From Candidatus Bathyarchaeota archaeon (GTDB lineage Archaea > Thermoproteota > Bathyarchaeia > Bathyarchaeales > Bathycorpusculaceae), in the NCBI GenBank assembly GCA_018396675.1, contig JAGTQX010000010.1, positions 1-64,000 of the forward strand: a stretch of DNA of 64,000 bases. Reading direction: 5' to 3'. Under the pieces are notes generated by a model that had not been told where the DNA came from, searched no databases, and was given only the letters and a program-made list of their open reading frames with translations. Each line of letters opens with the position of its first letter. Within the stretch, counting starts at the first letter, position 1. Positions 1 to 8,295 of this stretch are shown in pieces. A program made the position numbers and the translations under genes.

Positions 1-1
1 G

Positions 2-244
2 ATTTCAGCTCTCGCAACAGCACAAAATGCTCCTCCAACCTTAGTCTTTTTACTTCTATTCTTGACCCCGGTTGCATGGTTGGAATTCTTGGCTTATTCA
101 ACCGCTATCACTGAGAGCATATGGCTGGTTAGGCGTGTATTGCAGCGGAGAGGGAAACATGAGCTTGTAAATGCCAGCATATTCGTTTCCATTTGTGCGG
201 TGCTGCTTGCTGTAGCTGCAGTTATAGAAACTGCAATGATATAG
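2..244 (+). CDS. C-terminal part of a multi-pass membrane protein, SpoIIM/DUF95-like (5' end outside window)
   Basis: The frame is open from base 2, so the gene starts upstream of the window; the TTG at 62 in the ORF track is only an internal codon. The visible 80 residues hold two hydrophobic stretches and a basic loop (VRRVLQRRGKH), with the pattern TPVAWLEFLAYSTAITES before the loop and AAVIET near the end. This resembles the last helices of archaeal stage II sporulation protein M (DUF95) membrane proteins, whose role is unclear. The family call is inference from a short piece; that it is the end of an integral membrane protein is solid. Confidence 0.55.
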   Translation: MSALATAQNAPPTLVFLLLFLTPVAWLEFLAYSTAITESIWLVRRVLQRRGKHELVNASIFVSICAVLLAVAAVIETAMI

Positions 245-291
245 TAACCATTAAAAATTTGTTAAACGGTAAATCTGTTTGTTCATCACCT

Positions 292-1155
292 TTACTTTTG
301 TAACTTCACAATTTCTAAGCTTATGTCCAGTGTTTTCGCGCTGTCTGTTATTTCTCCGAGGCTTACGATGTCAACGCCAGTTGATGCATACTCAAGAATG
401 TTTTCTGCTGTTATTCCGCCGCTTGCCTCTAGCAAAATTTTACCATAAAAACCAGTTCTTTCTAACTGCTTAACCGCCTCTTTTATCTGGGTTGGAGAGA
501 AATTATCCAACATTATTATGTCAGCTCCAACCCTCGCGGCGGTTAAGGCTTCCTCTATTGTTGTTACTTCAACTTCGATTTTCTTGCTGAAAGAGCAGCC
601 TTCCTTAGCCCTTTTTACTGCCTCTTCAACACTGCCAACTATGGCGATGTGGTTGTCCTTTATTAAAACCATGTCATCCAAATGAAGTCTATGGGTGTCG
701 CCGCCGCCTATCAAGACAGCTTTCTTATCAAAGTAGAGGAGACCGGGAGCAGTTTTTCTTGTACACGCAACTTTTGTTTTGAGACCAGCCTTTTGGATTT
801 TTTTCACAAGATTTCTTGTGGTTGTTGCTATTCCGCTCATTCGCGATAGAAGGTTTAAGAGAGTGCGCTCCGCTGCGAGAATTGTTTTTGCATCTCCGTG
901 AATTTTCAGCAAAGTCTGTTTTGCTTTTACAACTTCTCCATCAGCGGTTAATGCCTCCACATTAAGTCCTAAACTTTCCAGTAGAACTTTCGCTTCCTCA
1001 ATTCCAGCGACAACACCGTCTTCTTTAGCTATTACTTCAGCTTCTGCCATGCGCCCTTCGGGAACCGTTAACTCTGTGGTTATGTCCCCTTGCCCCACGT
1101 CTTCGGCGAGTATTCTTAGAAGTTTTTCCTCCAAGATTTTCCGCGGCAAGAACAT
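292..1155 (-). CDS. nadC: Nicotinate-nucleotide pyrophosphorylase (carboxylating), quinolinate phosphoribosyltransferase
   Basis: Cytosolic enzyme of de novo NAD synthesis that converts quinolinate and PRPP to nicotinate mononucleotide, CO2 and PPi. At 287 residues it has the usual family length. Family landmarks are clear: the RKTAPGLLYFDKKAV segment, GGGDTHRLHLDDMVLIKDNHI-type active-site region, the KIEVEVTT strand and the closing EASGGI...GVDIVSLGEIT barrel end. The start ATG lies 23 bases downstream of the neighbouring glycosyltransferase stop, so the two may be co-transcribed. nadM, a later NAD-pathway gene, lies 3.3 kb away on the other strand. Confidence 0.95.
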   Translation of the reverse strand: MFLPRKILEEKLLRILAEDVGQGDITTELTVPEGRMAEAEVIAKEDGVVAGIEEAKVLLESLGLNVEALTADGEVVKAKQTLLKIHGDAKTILAAERTLLNLLSRMSGIATTTRNLVKKIQKAGLKTKVACTRKTAPGLLYFDKKAVLIGGGDTHRLHLDDMVLIKDNHIAIVGSVEEAVKRAKEGCSFSKKIEVEVTTIEEALTAARVGADIIMLDNFSPTQIKEAVKQLERTGFYGKILLEASGGITAENILEYASTGVDIVSLGEITDSAKTLDISLEIVKLQK

Positions 1156-1178
1156 ATATTCACTTATAAACAGACAGT

Positions 1179-2384
1179 TTAAAATACTTGCCCATTTTCC
1201 GCCGCTTCAATCACGGCTTTTACTGCGTTTCCCAAGCCATCATATTTCGCCACTTCTTTCCGAATCCTTCTGAGTCTTTTAGGTATCTCACCCTCTAAAA
1301 TCTGTTTAACGTTTTTTAGGAGTTTTTCTCTTGTTAATTCCTTTTGTTGAATGATTTCTGCAACGCCAAGCTTTTCGGCTTGTATTGCATTCCAAAGCTG
1401 TTCCGTGTGATTTGGCGTGGGCACAAGTATCATTGGCTTCCCATAACACAAGCACTGCGTTAGAGTTCCATGTCCAGCGCGTCCAATAACAAGGTCGCAA
1501 GCCTTTAAGTATTCGAAACGATTCGGAATCCATTTATAAATCGTTAGGTTGCCGTGGCGCACCGGGTCAGTGTCAGCGTTTGGATAGCCAAGAGACATAA
1601 CAATTTCATAATCTTCTGGAAAGTTTAGCAAAATTTTTCTCAAAATCCCAATGAGAAAAGCTCTTTCTCTGATTGGGCCGCTTATGGGAACAAAAAGAAC
1701 TGGCTTATCAAGTGGCAGTTGCAGCTCCTTTCGCAGTTCCTCCTGAGTGGGCAGTTCCTCTGGTCTAACCTCCAAAATTGGACCTATCAACTTTACACTT
1801 TTTCTGTAGGATTTTGGAATTGTTAAGTTTCCAGCGCAAATGGTGTAGGGTGGCGGGAAATCTGGAATTAAAACAGTGTTTCCGCCAGTCCATATTTTCC
1901 CGATAATAGTGAGCGTTATGGAATCCGCGAATTTTGCTAGGCGAAGGAAACGTTTCTTTCTGGGTATTATAACCTGAAACTGGTTTAGTATGCAGATTCT
2001 CGGAATCCCTAAAACTCTTGCCGCCAATATCGGTGAAGCTCGAGAATCTGAAACAACAACATTTGGTCTGAAGCCTTCAATAAACCTTATTTCAGCGTTA
2101 ATCTGCCTTAAAAGGGTGAAAGAAGCCAAAAAAGGACCAGGATTTACCGCCGTCTGCTTAAAATCTACAGTTCCGTCAGGCTTAACTTGGAAGCCTATTG
2201 GTGGAGCCTTTATTAAGGGAAGTTTTTCTCGTTCAATATAACGTATGCCCTCGCGGTATGTGGAAAAAACTACCTCAAAACCCTCATCTAAAAGTCTCTT
2301 GGCTATAGGAACACATCTTCCAACATGCCCTAAGCCGATGCCGCATGGAGCAAAATAAACCCGCATGGGCTTATTTCCCGCCAA
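1179..2384 (-). CDS. GT28/MurG-like glycosyltransferase of the MJ1255 type
   Basis: A 401-residue GT-B fold glycosyltransferase. The N-terminus has the GIGLGHVGRCVPIAKRL loop typical of MurG-like enzymes and of the archaeal MJ1255 (TIGR00661) family. The C-terminal half has the nucleotide-sugar site pattern GRAGHGTLTQCLCYGKPMILVP followed by EQLWNA. No signal peptide or membrane helix is seen, so it probably works at the cytosolic membrane face. Acceptor and donor cannot be read from sequence. Its start overlaps the end of the AMMECR1 gene by 14 bases, suggesting one transcript. Confidence 0.85.
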   Translation of the reverse strand: MAGNKPMRVYFAPCGIGLGHVGRCVPIAKRLLDEGFEVVFSTYREGIRYIEREKLPLIKAPPIGFQVKPDGTVDFKQTAVNPGPFLASFTLLRQINAEIRFIEGFRPNVVVSDSRASPILAARVLGIPRICILNQFQVIIPRKKRFLRLAKFADSITLTIIGKIWTGGNTVLIPDFPPPYTICAGNLTIPKSYRKSVKLIGPILEVRPEELPTQEELRKELQLPLDKPVLFVPISGPIRERAFLIGILRKILLNFPEDYEIVMSLGYPNADTDPVRHGNLTIYKWIPNRFEYLKACDLVIGRAGHGTLTQCLCYGKPMILVPTPNHTEQLWNAIQAEKLGVAEIIQQKELTREKLLKNVKQILEGEIPKRLRRIRKEVAKYDGLGNAVKAVIEAAENGQVF

Positions 2385-2997
2385 GGATTTTGCGTTTCAC
2401 CTCTCCGTTCGGCTTTTCCTCTTCAAAGATTATGGCTTGAAATTTGTAGATCTTTGTGTCCTTTAGCAGCCAACTATCCGGAGGTAAGCCTGCCTTTATG
2501 CAGCACTGGCATAGGAACTCTTCTTCGTCCCATTCCCACTCCACGGGCACTTGCGGTAGAAGCAAGCCTTTAAACAAGCCTCTTTCAACAATCAAACCGT
2601 CTTCCCCAATTTTGATTTTAGAGGGGTACTCATTTGTTTTGTTGACTCGAATTAATTCTGGTGGAGTTAGCACGCTTACCTCAAAAACCACATGGTCAAG
2701 TTCACTTAACGAGAGCGGATAAAACCTAGGGTCTTGCGTCGCCGAACTTATGGCTGACTCTATAACCGCCTGAGCCAACGGCGTAGTCGGGTAGGGGTAG
2801 CCAATGCACCCCCTCAACTCTTTTTCACCGTTTCTTACACTGTTTATTGTGACGAAAACTCCGCAGGGCTGGAGAAGTTTCTTTGGGATACCATCGGGAA
2901 TGCCTATTTGTTTTCCAGTTTTCAAGTATTCCTCCACGGCTTCACGTGCAAGTTTGACAAGCAATTTTCCCTCTTCAAGGCTTAAGTGAAATTGCAA
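2371..2997 (-). CDS. AMMECR1-domain protein
   Basis: A 208-residue protein made of a single AMMECR1 domain. Diagnostic features are GVFVTI...LRGCIGYPYPTTPLAQAVIESAISSATQDPRF with the invariant LRGCIG motif, and the later FEVSVLTPPE strand. The family is found in archaea, bacteria and eukaryotes; its biochemical role is not established. A link to radical-SAM and MEMO-family partners is known elsewhere, but no such gene is adjacent here. It overlaps the downstream glycosyltransferase by 14 bases. Confidence 0.92.
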   Translation of the reverse strand: MQFHLSLEEGKLLVKLAREAVEEYLKTGKQIGIPDGIPKKLLQPCGVFVTINSVRNGEKELRGCIGYPYPTTPLAQAVIESAISSATQDPRFYPLSLSELDHVVFEVSVLTPPELIRVNKTNEYPSKIKIGEDGLIVERGLFKGLLLPQVPVEWEWDEEEFLCQCCIKAGLPPDSWLLKDTKIYKFQAIIFEEEKPNGEVKRKILGGK

Positions 2998-3081
2998 TCT
3001 GTAAACACTCCATGTTCTGGCGCAATATTATCTGCCGGATTATGTTATTTTGCCTTGCTAAACTTTGTAGGTTTCGGACTT

Positions 3082-3702
3082 TTAGAATTTCATAGACTCT
3101 TCCGCTATCCCATCTTTTGTTATGATTAGGAAATCTATGCCGTCGCCGCTCATTATGTCTCTGCTGATTGCAGATTTTATGGCTCTAACAACCAAGTCCT
3201 TCGCTTCTTTAACCGTCAATTTTTCATCGTATCCTTCCTCCAGCACACCCATGGCAATTTCCGTTCCAGAACCCACAACCGCATACTTGTCAGGTATAAC
3301 CGAACCTAAAACATCAAGCACGTAGAGGGATGGCCCTTCTTCGTCTATTCCGCCTACAATTGTCTGAGTTATTAGCGGCGCCAGTCTGCGGCTGAAAAGA
3401 AGGTTAGACATGAGTTTGGCTGCAGATCTTACGGAAATGTTTCTTCCAACATCTAAAGTGAACAGGTTTGCGTAGGCTTCAACTTCCCTCACGAGAATCT
3501 GCATATCCGAAACGAGTCCAGCGCACGCTGCGCCTATGTGATCTGTTATTTTGAAAACTTTTTTGCCGCCTTTGCTTACTACCAAATACCCGTATGAAAC
3601 TCTTTTTTCAGAAGCTAAAATAACGCCGTCTGTGCACACCACACCTACGGTGGTTGCACCTGGAACCCACATGTAACCCGCTTGCTGCGCTTGTTTTTCC
3701 AT
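3082..3702 (-). CDS. psmB: Proteasome beta subunit, non-canonical (Ala at the nucleophile position)
   Basis: A 206-residue 20S proteasome beta-type subunit. It lacks the alpha-subunit N-terminal helix and has a short propeptide-like leader ending in Pro-Gly, followed by ATTVGVVCTDGVILASEKR. Aligned from memory with archaeal active subunits (G|TTTVG...), the residue at mature position 1 is Ala, encoded GCA, rather than the catalytic Thr; Glu17 and Lys33 equivalents are kept. The SEKRVSYGYLV and RDIMSGDGID patterns resemble the crenarchaeal PsmB1-type subunit. Infer a structural or regulatory beta subunit, with an active beta encoded elsewhere. A one-residue alignment shift is the main alternative. 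Confidence 0.88.
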   Translation of the reverse strand: MEKQAQQAGYMWVPGATTVGVVCTDGVILASEKRVSYGYLVVSKGGKKVFKITDHIGAACAGLVSDMQILVREVEAYANLFTLDVGRNISVRSAAKLMSNLLFSRRLAPLITQTIVGGIDEEGPSLYVLDVLGSVIPDKYAVVGSGTEIAMGVLEEGYDEKLTVKEAKDLVVRAIKSAISRDIMSGDGIDFLIITKDGIAEESMKF

Positions 3703-3798
3703 TCTTCATCACCTTTTCCGTGATAATATACAAGCAACTTATTAAACTTAATCATCTAAATGTTCTATAAATCCCTAAAGCGTTGAAAGTGACTTGAA

Positions 3799-4416
3799 AT
3801 GATTGGTCTATATACAAAAAATATTGATGAAGTCTGGTTTGGAGTTGCTTGTGATGACAAAGAAGTTTTTGCGGCGTACTTCGCCTTCAGTCGAGAAAAA
3901 GTTCTCAGTAGTTTGTTGAACGCCATTCCTTATAACATGCCATTTCAGCAGTTTGGAGAAACTTCGACTCTTGCTGAACATGTATTGCACGTCTTAAAGG
4001 ATGCTTATGACGGAAAAGGCTCCAATGAAACTTTGCCATTAAGCACCAAACACCTGTCAAGTTATGCAAGAAAGGTTATTGCGGTTGTTTCCATGGTGCC
4101 TTTAGGGTATGTAACCTCTTATGGTTCTGTGGCAAGGGTTGCTGGGGGAAGCCCGAGGGCTGTTGGTCGTGTTATGGCTTTTAACCCGTTCCCGCTGATA
4201 GTTCCATGTCACAGAGTAGTCTCTTGGGATTTTACCTTAGGCGGATATGGCGGCGGTCTGGATATAAAACTGGCAATTTTAAAGCGTGAAAAGCAAGGTT
4301 ATTCTGTTGAAGCCGAGGCTTCCGTGTGCGGTGGAAAATTGCGGTTGTTTCCCGTTGAGTTCGTGCTTGATAAGTTGGAAAAATTGGGTCGGGGAGTAAA
4401 TATTAAAAGCGTTTAG
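3799..4416 (+). CDS. Methylated-DNA--protein-cysteine methyltransferase-like protein
   Basis: A 205-residue protein with the MGMT/Ogt DNA-binding and active-site domain in its middle: VPLGYVTSYGSVARVAGGSPRAVGRVM, then the acceptor-cysteine motif PCHRV and LGGYGGGL. It would repair O6-alkylguanine by suicide transfer to the PCHR cysteine. The N-terminal ~80 residues are divergent, and about 35 residues extend past the usual end. The ATG at 3799 follows a TATA-like ttctataaatcc about 35 bases upstream, so the leader is short. Gene order with nadM is same-strand, 28 bases apart. Confidence 0.9.
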   Translation: MIGLYTKNIDEVWFGVACDDKEVFAAYFAFSREKVLSSLLNAIPYNMPFQQFGETSTLAEHVLHVLKDAYDGKGSNETLPLSTKHLSSYARKVIAVVSMVPLGYVTSYGSVARVAGGSPRAVGRVMAFNPFPLIVPCHRVVSWDFTLGGYGGGLDIKLAILKREKQGYSVEAEASVCGGKLRLFPVEFVLDKLEKLGRGVNIKSV

Positions 4417-4444
4417 AGGTTACACTCAAGAGAGTGGTGGTGTC

Positions 4445-4969
4445 ATGGTTAAACGTGGACTTTTTGTCGGTAGATTCCAGCCCTTCCATTTGGGGCATTT
4501 GGGCGCGGTGGAAGATATTTTGAAGGAGGTTGATGAACTTGTGATAGTTATAGGGAGCGCCCAGTACAGCCATCGTATAGATAACCCTTTTACGGCTGGT
4601 GAAAGGCTTGTTATGGTTCGTAGAGCTTTAGAAGAGGCAAAGATAGATAATTCGCGAATATGGATAGTGCCGGTGCCAGACGTGCATCTGCACATGATGT
4701 GGGTTTCCGCTGTTGAGGGTTATACTCCACGTTTTGATGTTGTTTACTCTAATGAGCCTTTGACACGGAGGCTTTTTATAGAGGCTGGTTACACGGTCAA
4801 ACCCATACGCTTCCACAGAAGGGACGTTTATTCCGCAACAGAAATTAGGGAGAGGATGTTGATCGGGGGAAACTGGGAGGAACTTGTTCCCAAAAGTGTG
4901 GCTGCTTTTATAAAAGAGATTGACGGCACCAAAAGGCTTCAAGACTTGACAAAAAGCGATAAGGTGTAA
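4445..4969 (+). CDS. nadM: Nicotinamide-nucleotide adenylyltransferase, archaeal NadM type
   Basis: A 174-residue enzyme joining NMN (or NaMN) and ATP to give NAD or its deamido form. The N-terminal GLFVGRFQPFHLGHL carries the HxGH nucleotidyltransferase motif, IGSAQYSHRIDNPFTAGER is the archaeal NadM signature, and the C-terminal YSATEIRERM corresponds to the ISSTxIR element. Length matches archaeal NadM. ATG 4445 is preceded by a ggtggtgtc purine-rich stretch. Confidence 0.95.
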   Translation: MVKRGLFVGRFQPFHLGHLGAVEDILKEVDELVIVIGSAQYSHRIDNPFTAGERLVMVRRALEEAKIDNSRIWIVPVPDVHLHMMWVSAVEGYTPRFDVVYSNEPLTRRLFIEAGYTVKPIRFHRRDVYSATEIRERMLIGGNWEELVPKSVAAFIKEIDGTKRLQDLTKSDKV

Positions 4970-5091
4970 CTTTATTCCTATTCTTAAAGTAAAGAAAGGT
5001 TATTAAATTTCAAAGAACTTAAATTAAAAGGGTTGAAACTGAATTATTTGCGTTTCGCCTTAACGGGAAACGTTTAGTGGTTGGATGGAAG

Positions 5092-5601
5092 TTGGGAAGG
5101 AGAAGAAGAAAAGTAGTTCGCATGCCTAAAAAACGTCTACCAAAGTCGTTTGACTGTCCAGAATGTGGGAAGACAAGCACCATTGGTGTTAACATTACGT
5201 CACAGAAGCCGCTAATAATTGCAAGGTGCAGCGAGTGTGGAAAGGAAATAGTAAAAGAGTTTGTTGGAAACAAAGAAATGACCTTTGAATGTCAAAACGA
5301 AAGTTGTCCAAACTATAACCAGACGATATTGCGGGTTCGCCCCTTTTCAGAACACGTAATATTTGCCGAATGCGGTAAATGTCATGGAAAAACCCTTCTT
5401 CAACTGCCTCTGGAAGATGCTCCAATTAACTGTTCCTGTGAAACGCAAAAACAAGTTAGGTTAACAACCCGCCCAGCTGAGAGGCTTGCAACTTTAACTT
5501 GCGGAAGCTGTGAACTAATCTGCTATCTTTTAGCCAGTCCAGTTGATGAACCAGTTGACATTTACGGAAAATTTTTAGATAGATATTATGGCAAAGGATG
5601 A
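5092..5601 (+). CDS. Zinc-ribbon protein with Elf1-like N-terminus
   Basis: A Cys-rich protein with at least two zinc-binding modules. The N-terminal GRRRRKVVRMPKKRLPKSFDCPECGK followed by ARCSECGK has the basic tail plus CxxC...CxxC layout of archaeal/eukaryotic elongation factor Elf1. A second CxxxxC...CGKC module and a third CSC/CGSC pair follow, making it longer than Elf1 (about 170 versus 80-100 residues). The TTG at 5092 is preferred over the tracked GTG at 5077 because it gives the family-typical MGRRRRK start and has GGATGG just upstream. A role in transcription is inference. Confidence 0.75.
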   Translation: MGRRRRKVVRMPKKRLPKSFDCPECGKTSTIGVNITSQKPLIIARCSECGKEIVKEFVGNKEMTFECQNESCPNYNQTILRVRPFSEHVIFAECGKCHGKTLLQLPLEDAPINCSCETQKQVRLTTRPAERLATLTCGSCELICYLLASPVDEPVDIYGKFLDRYYGKG

Positions 5602-5633
5602 CTTCCTCTTCTTTATCCTACATGGTGTGATGG

Positions 5634-5795
5634 TTACAGAACTATGGACAATAATTTTATAATAAATCCTATTAGTCCTACTGCTCCTATTCCTAAGAAG
5701 CAGATTTTAATCGATAGCCAAAGCTCGCTTCTTCCTGGTTTTACAGCGAGTTTTAGTGTTCTTGCACATTGAGATAGAAATGACCTTAAGCCCAT
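5634..5795 (-). CDS. secE: Preprotein translocase subunit SecE / Sec61-gamma (too short for the ORF track)
   Basis: A 53-residue minus-strand reading frame from ATG at 5795 to TAA at 5634. It begins MGLRSFLSQCARTLKLAVKP, then GRSELWLSIKI, then one hydrophobic helix GIGAVGLIGFIIKLL. The amphipathic helix, the KP-x-R-x-E hinge and the single C-terminal membrane span are the hallmark of archaeal SecE, which clamps the SecY channel in the cytoplasmic membrane. The usual partner nusG/spt5 is not adjacent; dtdA lies upstream on the same strand. Confidence 0.88.
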   Translation of the reverse strand: MGLRSFLSQCARTLKLAVKPGRSELWLSIKICFLGIGAVGLIGFIIKLLSIVL

Positions 5796-5864
5796 GGTTC
5801 AACACAAAAATAACATTCAACGTCATATAAGCGTTGCTGAAGCCCTTTTGTCTAATTATATCCT

Positions 5865-6689
5865 TTACACCTTTCGTATAGCCAAGCCCAAATTTTCAAG
5901 CATTTTGATAAGCCCTGTTTTATGTTCGCCTTTTATTCCTTTCCAATCAAGAACTGCATATTCAACCTTTTCCAATGTTTTCTTGACGCATTGCCTAACA
6001 ATTTCTTCGTCAATGTAGGGAACTGCATATTTCGGGATTATGTGACCGAATGCTACGTCACTTTCCAACGCCATCTTCGTAAATTTCATGTTATAATGAG
6101 GCCCTCCTACACCTAACACTGCCCCCGCCTCTATTTTTCCAAAATTGGATATCGCTTCCATTGTTGCAAGCGCCACAGCTTCAGCTGCTTTTTGGTCACT
6201 CCACTGTTTAGGCGAACTCCCCAGCTCAGCGAACATTGCAGGCACATTTAACGATGGACCGTGATGGGTGCATTCATATGAGACTTCGTATTCAAGGTGC
6301 ATCTCGTTTTTGAGTCGCGCCATCGCCTTTAAGCATTCTCTCATGGCTGTTGCGGGCGAGACTGAAACGCTCTTTGGGAGCCCGCCAAGCTCTGCTGCGC
6401 CTAAATTGCCTGGTGTATGCACCGACAATGTTGGAGTGCCGCTTAGACTACTATGTCTTGAAACGAAAATTACAAGTTCAATTTCTTTGAAGAAACTAGT
6501 TAGGTCTTGTGCGAAAACAGGTTCCTTGTTCAACGTCACAAGTTTGATGTCGACGCCATCAACTTCCGCTTCATATACCTTGTTTCCTTGAAAATTCTCT
6601 GACGCTTTCTTGAAATTGAAGTCGCATAAAATTTGTTTCGAGATGTTTAGACCAGCATTGTCTTTATTAGAGGCAACTATCAGAATCAT
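5865..6689 (-). CDS. dtdA: D-aminoacyl-tRNA deacylase, archaeal type
   Basis: A 274-residue zinc-dependent proofreading enzyme that hydrolyses D-aminoacyl-tRNA. Family markers are MILIVASNKDNAGLNI at the start, the VFVSRHSSLSGTPTLSVHTPGNLG block with conserved histidines, TAMRECLKAM, EVSYECTHHGPS and GVGGPHYN. Length and order agree with archaeal DtdA (GEK1 family). secE follows 69 bases downstream on the same strand. Confidence 0.93.
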   Translation of the reverse strand: MILIVASNKDNAGLNISKQILCDFNFKKASENFQGNKVYEAEVDGVDIKLVTLNKEPVFAQDLTSFFKEIELVIFVSRHSSLSGTPTLSVHTPGNLGAAELGGLPKSVSVSPATAMRECLKAMARLKNEMHLEYEVSYECTHHGPSLNVPAMFAELGSSPKQWSDQKAAEAVALATMEAISNFGKIEAGAVLGVGGPHYNMKFTKMALESDVAFGHIIPKYAVPYIDEEIVRQCVKKTLEKVEYAVLDWKGIKGEHKTGLIKMLENLGLAIRKV

Positions 6690-6750
6690 TTGCGCTTCCC
6701 CTTGAAAAGAACACCAGTTGAAGTAAAAACCTTTCTAATGCAACCAAAAA

Positions 6751-6760
6751 ATTTATAAAA
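6751..6760 (+). promoter_or_regulatory. TATA-like box upstream of speH
   Basis: The stretch atttataaaa sits 103 bases before the speH GTG. A start site some 25-30 bases downstream would leave a leader of about 75 bases. Position and composition fit an archaeal TATA box; no BRE was tested. Confidence 0.4.
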
Positions 6761-6862
6761 CAAAGTTTTCGCGAAATCTCGTAGAGATAGAGGATAGAAA
6801 ATATATGTGTAAAATGCTCGTCAACTCGCGTGCAAGCCTAGGGATTTCGACGATAATGTTGG

Positions 6863-7228
6863 GTGTTCGATATGGGCATTCACATTATCGCCGAGTTCCT
6901 GGGCGTAAGCCCGGAAAAGATTGCCAAAGCGGAAAATTTACGGGAGATTTTAGATAGGGTAGTTGCTAAATCTAATTTACATGTGGTTTCCTCTAGTTTT
7001 CATCAATTTGAGCCGTATGGAGTTTCCGCCGTTTACCTTTTGAGTGAATCACATCTAAGTATTCACACGTGGCCCGAATACTCTTATGTGGCATTGGACA
7101 TTTTCACCTGCGGGGAAGATGGTCCTGCATTCAAAGCTTTCAAGTTGCTGGTTGAGGAGCTTCAACCTAAGACTGTTAAAAAGAAGGTTATTAGGAGGGA
7201 AATTCTTGAGGGAAAAAGCGGAAACTAG
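6863..7228 (+). CDS. speH: S-adenosylmethionine decarboxylase proenzyme
   Basis: A 121-residue pyruvoyl enzyme that makes decarboxylated AdoMet, the aminopropyl donor for polyamines. The self-cleavage motif ESHLSIHTWPE is intact, with the serine that becomes the pyruvoyl group, followed by ALDIFTCG. Size matches the prokaryotic class 1B enzyme. GTG at 6863 is used in the track; ATG at 6872 (GIHIIAEFLGV) is an equally good start. An in-frame TAA at 6854 bounds the choice. The 3' end overlaps bpsA. Confidence 0.94.
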   Translation: MFDMGIHIIAEFLGVSPEKIAKAENLREILDRVVAKSNLHVVSSSFHQFEPYGVSAVYLLSESHLSIHTWPEYSYVALDIFTCGEDGPAFKAFKLLVEELQPKTVKKKVIRREILEGKSGN

Positions 7229-8270
7229 AATACTACATATGCTTGCCCCATCAAAGAAAACAATATGGGAACTTCTGGAAAACTTTAATGCTCCATTGAA
7301 AGATTTCATTGTTTCTTTAAAAAACCTTTTAGAAAATGGATTAGTTGCCTCGGACATGGAGGGGTTCTATCTCACTGAAAAGGGCAAAAAAGAGGTTAAC
7401 CCAGAAAGTTTAAAATTTAAAAGCAAAATATGTCCGGAATGCTCTGGAAAAAGGGTGATTTTCGAAGGAAAGTTTAAGGAAATCCTAACAGAATTTAAAC
7501 GTATAACAGAGAAACGACCACCGCCGACAATCGATTTTTTCCAAGGTTATATGCAGGAGCGGGATGTAATATCAAGGGTTGCGTTGATGCATAATTACAA
7601 TGATTTAGATGGAAAGGAAATTATCTTGATGGGTGATGACGACTTATTAAGCATAGCCCTATCCTTAACAAAACTTCCAACACGAATCGTGGTTTTAGAC
7701 ATTGATAAAAGATTAGGTGATTTCCTAAAGGAAGTTAATAGTGAATATGGCTTCACAATAGAGTTCAAAGAGTATGATGTTGCACATCCGTTACCAACCG
7801 ACGTTATCGGAAAATTTGACGTTTTTTCTTCGGAACCACTTGAAACGCTAACAGGGTTGAAGGCGTTTATTTGCAGGGGTATAAGTTGCTTAAAAGAAAA
7901 TGGAGTTGGATATTTTGGACTGACGGTTCTTGAAGCTTCTTACAAAAAATGGTTGGCTGTTCAGAAGCTTTTGATGAAGATGAATTGTGTAATCACAGAC
8001 ATTGTTCAAGGGTTTTCGGCTTATCCAATGGATTATGGCAACGTAAACTATGAAAAATTCGTTTACGATATAGGTTTTGTAGTTGATAAAAACCCCGGAA
8101 TAAACTGGTATAAATCTTCGCTTTTCAGGTTCGAAGTGTTGGGGAAACCTAAACTCCTGGTAAAACCCGACGAGTATGTGAGGGTGAAACCTGTTGACCC
8201 AGAAGAAGATTTAACACATCCATCTTTGTATCCGTCAATTCGGAAGAGATTCGCCAAAAGGTGTTCATAA
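7206..8270 (+). CDS. bpsA: Branched-chain polyamine synthase (N4-bis(aminopropyl)spermidine synthase, DUF43)
   Basis: About 354 residues. An N-terminal winged-helix region (LEKAETRILHML...) is followed by a CPEC zinc-like pair and a Rossmann aminopropyltransferase core: LMGDDDLLSIALSL and VVLDIDKRLGDFL, with FDVFSSEPLET. This matches the BpsA family, which adds two aminopropyl groups to the central nitrogen of spermidine. The tracked start (7086) is rejected: TTG 7206 has a strong AGGAGGG six bases upstream and gives the family length. It overlaps speH by 23 bases, so the donor-making and donor-using enzymes are translationally coupled. Confidence 0.92.
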   Translation: MREKAETRILHMLAPSKKTIWELLENFNAPLKDFIVSLKNLLENGLVASDMEGFYLTEKGKKEVNPESLKFKSKICPECSGKRVIFEGKFKEILTEFKRITEKRPPPTIDFFQGYMQERDVISRVALMHNYNDLDGKEIILMGDDDLLSIALSLTKLPTRIVVLDIDKRLGDFLKEVNSEYGFTIEFKEYDVAHPLPTDVIGKFDVFSSEPLETLTGLKAFICRGISCLKENGVGYFGLTVLEASYKKWLAVQKLLMKMNCVITDIVQGFSAYPMDYGNVNYEKFVYDIGFVVDKNPGINWYKSSLFRFEVLGKPKLLVKPDEYVRVKPVDPEEDLTHPSLYPSIRKRFAKRCS

Positions 8271-8295
8271 CCAGTAATGTTAAGGGGTAGTTTTT

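Noticed and set aside
6804-6960. Alternative-frame ORF starting ATG tgt aaa atg upstream of and overlapping speH
   Set aside because: No RBS and no recognisable product; a regulatory uORF is conceivable but unsupported.
7086-7205. N-terminal 40 residues of the tracked bpsA ORF
   Set aside because: They read speH sequence in another frame; the AGGAGGG and family length place the start at TTG 7206.
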